A stretch of 64,000 nt of DNA from Aerophototrophica crusticola (lineage in GTDB: Bacteria; Pseudomonadota; Alphaproteobacteria; Azospirillales; Azospirillaceae). The notes under the pieces were generated by a model, which was not told the origin of the DNA, ran no database searches, and saw only the letters and a program-made list of their open reading frames with translations. The position numbers were made by a program, and so were the translations under genes. The stretch covers positions 1 through 64,000 of the forward strand of contig MOEB01000004.1 of assembly GCA_001939945.1 (NCBI GenBank), in the 5' to 3' direction. Position 1 is the stretch's first letter. Each line of letters opens with the position of its first letter. This document shows, in pieces, positions 57,037-64,000 of the stretch.

Positions 57037-57197
57037 CGGGGCGTTCGACCGGCTGGGGAGGGGTGCGCCATAATCGCCCCTGTCGGCTTGCTGGCCGGTT
57101 AACGGGCGCCCCTGCGGTTGACCCGGCAGATGCGCGGGGCCATATCCGGGATCCGGCCGGTCCCCGGCCCCGACAGCGACGGCCTTGACGACACGCC

Positions 57198-57554
57198 ATG
57201 AGCCTGAACAGCCATCCCGAATCCCGGCCCTTCCCCCTCAGCCCCGTGGCCCTGAAGATCCTGGGCGACGCGGTGCTGGCCGCCACCCTGCTGCGGGCTG
57301 GCGACCTGCCGCCGGAATCGCAGGGGCAGGCCGTTGTCCTGGCCCTTCTGCTGGGCCTGGGCACCAGCATGGCCGCCGGGCTGATGCTGGTGCGCTCCGG
57401 CCAGGGCCAGTTGTGGGAGATCACCACCGTCGCCTGCCTGGTGGCCATGACGGTGCTGCTGGCCCTGCACGGGGTGCTGTTCTTCGCCCTGATGTTCGGC
57501 GGCATCGCCCTGTGGCGCTGGCGGCAGCTCAATGCCAAGCGGGCGGGGGGCTGA
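57198..57554 (+). CDS. Hypothetical membrane protein
   Basis: 118 residues. Charged N-terminus, then hydrophobic segments VALKILGDAVLAATLL, AVVLALLLGLGTSMAAGLMLV and the strong pair EITTVACLVAMTVLLALHGVLFFALMFGGIALWRW (residues ~75-109). Ends in a basic tail. Nine bases before the next gene, so co-transcribed. Not recognised. Confidence 0.62.
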   Translation: MSLNSHPESRPFPLSPVALKILGDAVLAATLLRAGDLPPESQGQAVVLALLLGLGTSMAAGLMLVRSGQGQLWEITTVACLVAMTVLLALHGVLFFALMFGGIALWRWRQLNAKRAGG

Positions 57555-57563
57555 GCCCGCCCC

Positions 57564-57953
57564 ATGCCGCGCACCCTGCTGCTCCTGCTGCTGGCGGCCC
57601 TGCTGCTGACCGGCCCCGCCATGGCCGGCGGCAAGAAGCCCACCCGCCCGCCGGACAACGTCCTGCGGATGGAACCCTTCATGATCCCCATCCCCAGCCG
57701 CGGCCCCTATGCCATGGCCCGGGTCCAGGCGGACATCGTGTTGCAGGACCCCACCCAGCGCGACCTGGCCCGCAGCCAGCAGCCCCGCATCGTCGGCAAG
57801 GTCATCGCCGAAAGCTGGGAGCAGCCGGTGGGCGAGGGCCGGATCACGGCGGAAGACGCCAAGGCCCTCAAGCAGCGCATCCTGGACGCCGCCCGCGCCG
57901 CCCTGGGCGACGTGGTGCTGGACGTGCTGCTGGTGTCGTTGGTGGAGCGCTGA
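57564..57953 (+). CDS. FliL-like exported protein
   Basis: 129 residues. Signal peptide or single helix ending AMAGG, then MEPFMIPIPSRGPYAMARVQADIVLQD, RQQPRIVGKVIAESWEQP-like segment and LKQRILDAARAALGDVVLDVLLVSLVER. The MEPFMIPI strand and the terminal helix-strand ending resemble FliL-type periplasmic domains, but no flagellar genes are nearby. Tentative. Confidence 0.55.
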   Translation: MPRTLLLLLLAALLLTGPAMAGGKKPTRPPDNVLRMEPFMIPIPSRGPYAMARVQADIVLQDPTQRDLARSQQPRIVGKVIAESWEQPVGEGRITAEDAKALKQRILDAARAALGDVVLDVLLVSLVER

Positions 57954-57963
57954 CCCGGCCCAC

Positions 57964-58530
57964 TCAGGGGCTGGCGGGCCACAGCCGCTGCACGATCCCT
58001 TCCGCCACCAGCCCCACCGCCACCCCGGCGGCCACGTCGCTGGGGTAATGCAGCCCCGTGGGCATGCGCGCCGCCGACAGCAGGCCCGCGGCCAGGTAGG
58101 CGGGCAGGGCCGCCGCGGGCCAGGCACGGGCGACGGCCGCGGCCACCGCTGCCGCCCCGGCGGCGTGGCCGGAGGGGAGGGAGTGCCAGCTCTTGTCCTT
58201 CTTCCCGCGCAGGCGCACCCGGTGGATGCCCTTGTCGTGCAGCAGCACCGGCCGTGACCGGGCCACCGACCGTTTCATCCCGTCCTTCAACAGGGTGGCC
58301 GCCGCCAGGGCGCCCAGCACATGGGCCAGCTTTCGTGCCTCCGCCCGGTAGCCGCTGGCCCAGGCCAGGGCCATCAGGCCCGCCGCCCCGGCGAACAGCG
58401 GCTCCTGGTCCGTCAGCTCGCTCCAGTCGGCGGCGGCCTGCAAGAATCCGTGGTGGCGGTGGGGGTGGATGGCGCGGGCGGCCCGCAGGTCGGCCCGGGT
58501 CAGGGGATTGTCGGTCAGGTAAGTTCCCAT
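57964..58530 (-). CDS. PAP2-family phosphatase
   Basis: 188 residues from ATG 58530. The three PAP2 motifs: KDGMKRSVARSRP (K-x6-RP), HSLPSGHAAGA (PSGH) and ARMPTGLHYPSDVAAG (SR-x5-H-x3-D type). Several helices. Removes phosphate from lipid phosphates, for example undecaprenyl pyrophosphate or phosphatidate. A longer open frame upstream overlaps the NUDIX gene and is probably not used. Confidence 0.92.
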   Translation of the reverse strand: MGTYLTDNPLTRADLRAARAIHPHRHHGFLQAAADWSELTDQEPLFAGAAGLMALAWASGYRAEARKLAHVLGALAAATLLKDGMKRSVARSRPVLLHDKGIHRVRLRGKKDKSWHSLPSGHAAGAAAVAAAVARAWPAAALPAYLAAGLLSAARMPTGLHYPSDVAAGVAVGLVAEGIVQRLWPASP

Positions 58531-58577
58531 GCCCTGGAAACCGTCCCGGGCCGGGAAAGTTGCCCGGGGGCCGCCCG

Positions 58578-59009
58578 TCAGCCCAACAGGCCCCGGGCTT
58601 GGGCGGCCATGCGCAGCACCACGCGCAGCGGCTCCCAGGCCACCAGGGCCTCCGCCTCCGCCAGGGTGGCCCAGCGGGCGTCCAGTACGTCGTCGGCGGC
58701 CTGCGGCTCCCCCGCCGCCCAATCCGCCACCACGTCCACGATGGTGTAGTGGAACAGGATGCCCCCGTCCGGGCCCGGCACGATGTTGTCCACGGCGGTC
58801 AGCACGCTGGTGGGCGTGGCGGTCACCCCCGTTTCCTCCAACACCTCCCGCGCCGCGGCCTGGAACAGGGTCTCCCCCAGCTCCTGGCTGCCGCCGGGCA
58901 GGGACCACTCGCCATAGCCCGGCGGCTTGCCCCGCCGCACCAGCAGCACCCGATCCCCCTTCCAGACGATGCAGCCGACGCCGACGCGGGGATGGGTGGG
59001 GTTGGTCAT
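58578..59009 (-). CDS. NUDIX hydrolase
   Basis: 143 residues. NUDIX box [23 protein letters not shown] (residues ~40-62) with all metal-binding Glu present. Opens with [34 protein letters not shown]. Related to ADP-ribose/MutT-type pyrophosphatases; substrate undecided. Shares strand with PAP2 and precedes it by 47 bases. Confidence 0.93.
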   Translation of the reverse strand: MTNPTHPRVGVGCIVWKGDRVLLVRRGKPPGYGEWSLPGGSQELGETLFQAAAREVLEETGVTATPTSVLTAVDNIVPGPDGGILFHYTIVDVVADWAAGEPQAADDVLDARWATLAEAEALVAWEPLRVVLRMAAQARGLLG

Positions 59010-59126
59010 GGCTCGGGGCTCCCGTCACGGTGCCGCGACATTAACCCCTCCTTGACCCCGGTCAAGGCGGGGCGGCCAGATCCGGGATATGCTGGGAGAG
59101 TGAAGGAACAGAGGGAGGAAGGGGCC

Positions 59127-59708
59127 ATGACCCAGATCCTCATCATCCAGGGGCATCCGGACCCGGCGGGCGGCCATCTCTGCCATGCCCTGGCGGATGC
59201 CTATGCGGCAGGGGCGCGGGCCGGCGGGCATGAGGTGCGGCGGGTGGATGTCGCCGGGTTGGATTTCCCCCTGGTCCGGTCCAAGGCCGAATGGGACGCG
59301 GGCCTGCCGCCGCCATCCGTCGCCGCGGTCCAGCCGGACCTGCTCTGGGCCGACCATTTCGTCATCCTCTACCCGCTCTGGCTGGGCTGCATGCCGGCAG
59401 TGCTGAAGGGCTTCCTGGAACAGGTGCTGCGCCCCGGCTTCGCCATGGAACGCAGCAGCCCCACCGCCTGGAAAAGCCGGATGAAGGGCAAGTCGGCTCG
59501 GGTGGTCATCACCATGGGCATGCCGGCCCTGGCCTATCGCTGGTGGTTCGGCGCCCATTCCCTGCGCTGCCTGAAGCGCAGCATCCTGGGCTTCGTCGGC
59601 ATCAGCCCCATCCGCGACACGCTGGTGGGCATGGTGGAGGGCCTGACGGAGGCAAAGCGCGCAGCGATCCTGGGCAGGATGCGGGGGTTGGGGGTGCGGG
59701 GCGTCTGA
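59127..59708 (+). CDS. NAD(P)H-dependent flavoprotein oxidoreductase
   Basis: 193 residues, GGGAGGAAGG ahead of the ATG. Flavodoxin-like fold of the NQO1/MdaB group: ILIIQGHPDPAGGHLCHALADAY, WADHFVILYPLWLGCMPAVLKGFLEQVL, a segment RPGFAM. Transfers electrons from NAD(P)H via FMN or FAD to quinones. The last ~60 residues are basic (WFGAHSLRCLKRSILG). Stands alone. Confidence 0.88.
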   Translation: MTQILIIQGHPDPAGGHLCHALADAYAAGARAGGHEVRRVDVAGLDFPLVRSKAEWDAGLPPPSVAAVQPDLLWADHFVILYPLWLGCMPAVLKGFLEQVLRPGFAMERSSPTAWKSRMKGKSARVVITMGMPALAYRWWFGAHSLRCLKRSILGFVGISPIRDTLVGMVEGLTEAKRAAILGRMRGLGVRGV

Positions 59709-59724
59709 TCCCGCCGCGCTGGTG

Positions 59725-59757
59725 CCGTGCCGACGGGATGCCACCCCGTCGGCACGG
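59725..59757. terminator. Bidirectional hairpin between convergent genes
   Basis: CCGTGCCGACGGG and CCCGTCGGCACGG form a perfect 13-base stem with a 7-base loop, between the flavoprotein gene (stop 59708) and the glucanase-like gene (stop 59773). No T-run. Confidence 0.65.
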
Positions 59758-59772
59758 CGGGTTGCCCGCTTG

Positions 59773-61131
59773 TCAGCTACCGAAGCTGGCGAAGGCGGTG
59801 GTCAGCGCGTCGATGGTGGGCGTCCGGGCCATCCGCCGGTCCAGCGGCACCACCGGGCCCTGGGTCATGCTTGTCGGGTCCACCGTCCAGGTGGGGGCGT
59901 CGTTGGGAAGCGGATAGTTCGTCGGGTTCGGGTAGGACAGGAAGCCCCGGCCGACGGCATACAGACCGAACCCGTCCTGGTCCCAGAAGCCGTTGGGGAA
60001 TCCCGGCGCGGCTGGGCCGCCATACCAGGTGTAAATGTTGGGCGACCCGGCCTGGTTCCACCATTCGTCGCAATACTCGAAATAGAACAGGCCCAGGCAC
60101 AAGGGCTGGGCCGACGGGGACGCTTCCGGGATGACGTTGGTGATGTTGGTCGCCGCCTTGGCCTCCGTGGCGGAATCGGCATAGATGGTGGACGGATCGT
60201 CCGCCACCTTGTGGCCGGTCGCCGGCACGCCCCATTCGGTCAAGATGACCGGCTTCAGGGCCGCCCCGGTCAGGCCGGCATAACCGGGGCCGATGTTCGG
60301 GATCGCCCCGAAGACCGGGTCGAAGTTGACCTGCTGGTAGCTGTTCACCCCCCAGAAATCCATGGAGGTGCAGCCGGCCATGTAGGTCGCGGCCTGGCCG
60401 CAGATGTTCGGGTCGTCATGCACCGCCATGCCGACCAGCTTCTGGTTCGTGCCCAGGGCCGCCTTGGCCGCTTGGGCCATGGCCTCCACCTGGTCCCACC
60501 AGAAGGTGACGGCGGTCGTGTCCGAACCATAGGTGACGACGCCGGAATCCCACTCGTTCTGGATGATGAAGCCCATCACCGCCGGGTGGCCGGCCACCTG
60601 GGCCACCGTCTCCGCCAGGACGGACTCCCAGAAGGTGATCTGCGACGCGGGCGTCTGGTCATGGACGGATTTCCAGAACATGGCCTGGGGCAGCGGGATC
60701 CCGACCAGGACATAGAGCGGGTCCTGGCCGCCGTTCCAACAGGCGTCCAGGAAGGCCGTGTGTTGGAACTCGTGGCCATAGGGCGGGGCGGGGTAGGTCC
60801 CGTCGGGGTTGAGCTGGCGCGACAGCATGGAATAGACGCGGATGGCGTTCACCCCCAGCGCGCGGATCTTCGGCAGGTCGTTCTGCCAGACCCCGGCCCA
60901 ATCGTTGATGGTCCAGCCATTCGCGGTATAGCTGTCCCAGAACCAGTCGCCCAGGTTGGGCGCGCTGCTGTTCGCGGCGTTGATCGGGCACGGCGAGTAG
61001 CAGAGGCCCTTCAGGACCGTGGGCGCTGCCGTGGCGCCGTTCAGCGCCATCGTCAGGCTGGCAGTCGGCGCTGCCCCATCGCTGCCGGCCGTAGCACTGC
61101 ATGACCAGGACGTTTTGTCGGTGTTGGTCAT
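59773..61131 (-). CDS. Glycoside hydrolase, GH72/clan-A-like
   Basis: 452 residues. TIM-barrel glycosidase pattern: LKGLCYSPCPIN, DLPKIRALGVNAIRVYSML, a general acid Glu in GFIIQNEWDSG, SMDFWGVNSYQQ and a nucleophile Glu in VILTEWGVPA. The layout matches fungal-type beta-1,3-glucanosyltransferases (GH72) or related clan-A enzymes. No signal peptide is visible, which is unusual for a polysaccharide enzyme. Family number is inference. Confidence 0.75.
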   Translation of the reverse strand: MTNTDKTSWSCSATAGSDGAAPTASLTMALNGATAAPTVLKGLCYSPCPINAANSSAPNLGDWFWDSYTANGWTINDWAGVWQNDLPKIRALGVNAIRVYSMLSRQLNPDGTYPAPPYGHEFQHTAFLDACWNGGQDPLYVLVGIPLPQAMFWKSVHDQTPASQITFWESVLAETVAQVAGHPAVMGFIIQNEWDSGVVTYGSDTTAVTFWWDQVEAMAQAAKAALGTNQKLVGMAVHDDPNICGQAATYMAGCTSMDFWGVNSYQQVNFDPVFGAIPNIGPGYAGLTGAALKPVILTEWGVPATGHKVADDPSTIYADSATEAKAATNITNVIPEASPSAQPLCLGLFYFEYCDEWWNQAGSPNIYTWYGGPAAPGFPNGFWDQDGFGLYAVGRGFLSYPNPTNYPLPNDAPTWTVDPTSMTQGPVVPLDRRMARTPTIDALTTAFASFGS

Positions 61132-61224
61132 TTTCTCCCCCTGTTTTCATTGGGCATATGAAATTTGGGGGTAGTAGCCACTCTAAGTCAATGCCCCTTG
61201 GGCCATCGATAAACCAAAACGCGA

Positions 61225-61252
61225 ACGGCCCCCGGGTTTCCCCGGGGGCCGT
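61225..61252 (-). terminator. Rho-independent terminator of phaB
   Basis: Perfect 12-base stem ACGGCCCCCGGG / CCCGGGGGCCGT with a four-base loop, followed on the minus strand by TCGCGTTTTGGTTT. 25 bases after the phaB stop. Confidence 0.85.
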
Positions 61253-61276
61253 CCGTCGCGCTGACCCCGGCGGGGA

Positions 61277-61999
61277 TCAGTACATGTGCTGGCCGCCGTT
61301 GATGGACAGGGTGGAGCCGGTGATGAAACCGGCATTGTCCGCCACCAGGAACAGCACGCCGCGGGCGATCTCCTCCGCCTCGCCCAGCCGTCCGACCGGG
61401 ATCTTGGCGACGATCTTCTCCAGCACGTTCGGCGGCACGGCGCGGACCATGTCGGTGTTGATATAGCCGGGGGCGATGGCGTTCACGGTGATGCCCTTGG
61501 CGGCACCTTCCTGCGCCAGGGCCTTGGTGAAGCCGTGGATGCCGGACTTGGCGGCGGCATAGTTCACCTGGCCGTACTGGCCGGCCTGGCCGTTCACCGA
61601 TCCGATGTTGACGATGCGGCCGAAGTTCCGCTCCCGCATGCCGTCGATCACGGCGCGGCAGGTGTTGAAGCAGCTGGTCAGGTTCGTCTGGATGACGGCG
61701 TTCCACTGCTCGAACGTCATGCGGTGCATGGTGCCGTCCTTGGTGATGCCGGCGTTGTTCACCAGCACGTCCACGGGGCCCAGCTCCGCCTCGATCTTCT
61801 TGACGGCTTCCTGGACGGCGCTGAAGTCCGACACGTCGAACTTGTAGGCCTTGATGCCCGTCCGCTCGGTGAACTCCTGTGCCGCCTTGTCGTTGCCGCC
61901 ATAGTTCGCGGCGACCGTGTAGCCCGCGTCCTTCAGGGCCAGGCTGATCGCCTCGCCGATGCCGCGGGTGCCGCCGGTCACCAATGCCACTCGTGCCAT
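61277..61999 (-). CDS. phaB: Acetoacetyl-CoA reductase
   Basis: 240 residues. SDR motifs: ALVTGGTRGIGEAIS (cofactor loop), VLVNNAGITKDGTMHRM, a Ser in RIVNIGSVNGQAGQ and the catalytic VNYAAAKSG. Closely fits PhaB, which reduces acetoacetyl-CoA to (R)-3-hydroxybutyryl-CoA with NADPH. Directly downstream of phaA on the same strand, so the two first steps of PHB synthesis are paired. The polymerase gene is not in the window. Confidence 0.95.
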   Translation of the reverse strand: MARVALVTGGTRGIGEAISLALKDAGYTVAANYGGNDKAAQEFTERTGIKAYKFDVSDFSAVQEAVKKIEAELGPVDVLVNNAGITKDGTMHRMTFEQWNAVIQTNLTSCFNTCRAVIDGMRERNFGRIVNIGSVNGQAGQYGQVNYAAAKSGIHGFTKALAQEGAAKGITVNAIAPGYINTDMVRAVPPNVLEKIVAKIPVGRLGEAEEIARGVLFLVADNAGFITGSTLSINGGQHMY

Positions 62000-62138
62000 A
62001 GTTTTCCCCCCGTTGATGGTCTCTTACGGCCGTCGGTTGCGCCCGCCGTCCCGTCCGCTCAGGATAAGGTCGGGTCGGGTGCCGAGGCTAGCCCCGGGAT
62101 GGGGGAGGGCTCCCCGCCCTGCCGCCCCCGGGAATTCC

Positions 62139-62175
62139 GGCCCCCGCCCCGGCACGCCGGCCGGGGCGGGGGGCC
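62139..62175 (-). terminator. GC-rich hairpin between phaA and phaB
   Basis: GGCCCCCGCCCCGG and CCGGGGCGGGGGGCC pair over 14 bases with one bulged G. Just after the phaA stop. No T-run; it may attenuate or separate phaA from phaB transcripts rather than end them fully. Confidence 0.5.
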
Positions 62176-62183
62176 GTGTCAGG

Positions 62184-63359
62184 TCAGTCGCGCTGGACGC
62201 AGAGCGCCACGCCCATGCCGCCGCCGATGCACAGCGTGGCCAGGCCCTTCTTGGCGTCGCGCCTCTGCATCTCATGCAGCAGGGTCACCAGCACCCGGGC
62301 GCCGGAAGCGCCGATGGGGTGGCCCAGGGCGATGGCGCCGCCATTGACGTTCACCTTGGCCGGGTCCCAGCCCAGGTCCTTGTTCACGGCCATGGCCTGG
62401 GCGGCGAAGGCTTCGTTGGCCTCGATCAGGTCCAGCTCGTCGATCTTCCAGCCGGCCTTGCGCAGGGCCTCACGGCTGGCCGGGATCGGGCCGGAGCCCA
62501 TGACCGCCGGGTCCACGCCCGCCGTGGCCCAGGACACGATGCGCGCCAGCGGCTGGACGCCGCGCTTTGCGGCGCTGTCGGCAGACATCAGCACCAGGGC
62601 GGCGGCGCCGTCATTGATGCCCGACGCGTTGCCGGCGGTCACCGTGCCGTCCTTCTTGAAGGCGGGGCGCAGCTTGGCCAGGGCCTCGGCCGTGGTGCCG
62701 TGCTTCGGGTATTCGTCCGTGTCGACGATCACGTCACCCTTGCGGCCGGCGATGGTCACCGCCGCGATCTCATCCTTGAACCTGCCGGCCTTCTGGGCGG
62801 CCTCGGCCTTCTGCTGCGAGGCGGCGGCGAAGGCGTCCTGCTCCTCACGGGTGATCTGCCACTTCTCGGCCACGTTCTCCGCCGTCTGGCCCATGTGGTA
62901 GCCGTGGAAGGCGTCGAGCAGCCCGTCCCGCAGCATGGTGTCCACCATGGCGGCGTCACCCATCTTGGTGCCGGACCGCAGGTGCATCACGTGGGGCGCC
63001 TGGCTCATGCTCTCCATGCCGCCGGCGACGATCACGTCGGCATCGCCCAGGGCGATGGCCTGGTAGCCCAGCGCCACGGTGCGCAGGCCGGAACCGCAGA
63101 GCTGGTTGATGGCGTAAGCCGTGCGCTCCACCGGGATGCCGGCCTTCACGGCGGCCTGGCGGGCGGCGTTCTGGCCGGTGCCGGCGGCCAGAACCTGGCC
63201 CAGCACCACCTCGCTCACCTCGGCGGCGTCGGTCTTGGCCCGGGCAAGGGCTTCACGGATGGCGACTTCCCCCAGGAAAGAGGCGGGGACGCTGCTCAGC
63301 GAACCGTTGAAGGAGCCGATCGGCGTACGCGCCGCACCGGCGATGACGACCTCAACCAT
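62184..63359 (-). CDS. phaA: Acetyl-CoA acetyltransferase
   Basis: 391 residues from ATG 63359 with AGAGGGAA upstream. Thiolase motifs: the acyl-binding Cys in [32 protein letters not shown] with the catalytic His, and the second Cys in [13 protein letters not shown]. Condenses two acetyl-CoA to acetoacetyl-CoA, the first step of PHB synthesis. phaB lies 184 bases downstream. Confidence 0.96.
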   Translation of the reverse strand: MVEVVIAGAARTPIGSFNGSLSSVPASFLGEVAIREALARAKTDAAEVSEVVLGQVLAAGTGQNAARQAAVKAGIPVERTAYAINQLCGSGLRTVALGYQAIALGDADVIVAGGMESMSQAPHVMHLRSGTKMGDAAMVDTMLRDGLLDAFHGYHMGQTAENVAEKWQITREEQDAFAAASQQKAEAAQKAGRFKDEIAAVTIAGRKGDVIVDTDEYPKHGTTAEALAKLRPAFKKDGTVTAGNASGINDGAAALVLMSADSAAKRGVQPLARIVSWATAGVDPAVMGSGPIPASREALRKAGWKIDELDLIEANEAFAAQAMAVNKDLGWDPAKVNVNGGAIALGHPIGASGARVLVTLLHEMQRRDAKKGLATLCIGGGMGVALCVQRD

Positions 63360-63826
63360 GACTGTTCCCTCTCTCAAGCGGGCATTATGGGCCTGGGCAG
63401 GCGCCTGGGAGATTAGGCGGAGTCGTGCAGCATCCGCAAGGATTCGGGGGGCGCGTCCAGTGCCCGCGACAATTATTGCGGTAAGTCAAGAATGGCGGAT
63501 CTTTGACGGTACCTCTTCGGCACCACTTTCCCTCTCCCGCGGCGGCGCTTTCAGGGCGAAGACAAGGATGAACTCTGCCTCACCGCCCATGGCCGCGGTG
63601 ACGATGGTGGACACTTGGCGCCGGCCCGGCGCGGACCCGCCGCAGCCCGTCCCAGGCCTGTCCCCTCCCGGGCTGGCTGCCCCGAAGCAGTCGGGCAGGC
63701 AGGGCCGTTCGGGCCCGCGTCACCCCGCCTGGGGTGGCGCGGTGTCCCACGCCTGTCCCACCCCTTGCCCTGCACGCGCTGTTAGAGCAGAAGTCGTAAG
63801 GCCAGCTACCGCCTTTGGAGAGGATG
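63360..63826. other. Intergenic region between phaA and the last gene
   Basis: About 465 bases between divergent genes. The part near 63465-63505 (CAATTATTGCGGTAAGTCAAG) is AT-richer and may hold the phaA promoter. The rest is GC-rich with no RNA signature or convincing reading frame. Confidence 0.45.
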
Positions 63827-64000
63827 ATGTACCACGCCGAAGCCCTGCCGACGATGATCGACTTCCTCCGCGGGATCGGGATGGCTGTGGAGGTGGGGGC
63901 GGAAGGTGCCGCGGACGGCTTCCTGCCCGGGATCAACATCCATGGTGGGGTGATCCATGTGGACCCGGAGACCCTGGTCGGTTCCGGCGACCTGCTGCAT
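63827..64000 (+). CDS. Hypothetical protein, 5' fragment
   Basis: The first 58 residues of a gene that runs off the window: MYHAEALPTMIDFLRGIGMA, then GFLPGINIHGGVIHVDPETLVGSGDLLH. GGAG lies six bases before ATG 63827. In related proteins that I recall, the DLLH segment continues as HEAGH, a zinc-protease-like motif, so a metallopeptidase-like protein is possible; this cannot be checked here because the motif would lie beyond the edge. Confidence 0.7.
   Translation, partial: MYHAEALPTMIDFLRGIGMAVEVGAEGAADGFLPGINIHGGVIHVDPETLVGSGDLLH

Overview
The window is about 64 kb of high-GC DNA with long GGC/GCC-biased genes. Several features point to an alphaproteobacterium, most likely Rhodospirillales/Azospirillaceae: the dapF-mtaB-ftsY gene order, the MlaA/MlaC pair, a phaA-phaB pair for polyhydroxybutyrate, an ArsR-methyltransferase regulator joined to metF, and EcfG-like promoter motifs. 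The family assignment is inference from gene content. No rRNA, tRNA, CRISPR array, transposase or prophage gene was found.

Layout. 0-10 kb: a spore-coat-U-type secreted protein, an M48 lipoprotein protease, a membrane adenylate cyclase, a HisKA_2-type histidine kinase, an MFS carrier and an FtsX/MacB-type permease with possible sigma-54 control signals. 10-19 kb: a TetR-controlled HlyD/ABC exporter on the minus strand, the MlaC and MlaA lipid-transport genes, then the divergent arsR/methyltransferase-metF operon behind a perfect 16-bp palindrome. 19-26 kb: small secreted or envelope proteins (two DUF2141 types, a beta/gamma-crystallin type, an SRPBCC protein, a DUF4142 protein, Bax-inhibitor-1). 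26-41 kb: a histidine kinase, a nucleoside hydrolase, a BrnT/XRE toxin-antitoxin pair, a four-gene Mn/Zn-type ABC importer, a DmeF-type metal exporter, tam, a TAXI binding protein, deoA, panD, and a ParE toxin with two tandem antitoxin-like genes. 41-48 kb: a GT-C / GT2 / GtrA glycosylation cassette, then dapF-mtaB-ftsY. 48-64 kb: AMP nucleosidase, a CBS protein, an S10 peptidase, YajQ, a kinase-receiver hybrid, a PPP-type phosphatase, PAP2, NUDIX, a quinone-reductase-like flavoprotein, a glucanase-like protein, phaB and phaA, and the 5' end of one more gene.

The most unusual layer is the repeat DNA. At least four dispersed palindromic families occupy the gaps: a TAGGTCGGATTA...TAATCCGACCTA family, a CGGCGGCGACCGCCGCCG family, a long CACGGACACGCAC hairpin family, and a GCAGAGGAC inverted repeat. 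One TAGGTCGG element supplies the stop codons of both convergent genes that flank it. Another appears to have been split by later insertions. A fifth type, resembling the common GTCATCCCCGC...GGGATGAC repeat, lies inside ftsY and is translated in frame. I see no wholly new multi-gene system. The repeat-in-gene and repeat-as-stop-codon cases, the possible CTG start, the half-Rossmann mini-protein, the perfect 24-bp palindrome upstream of the BI-1 gene and the duplicated antitoxin are the best leads.
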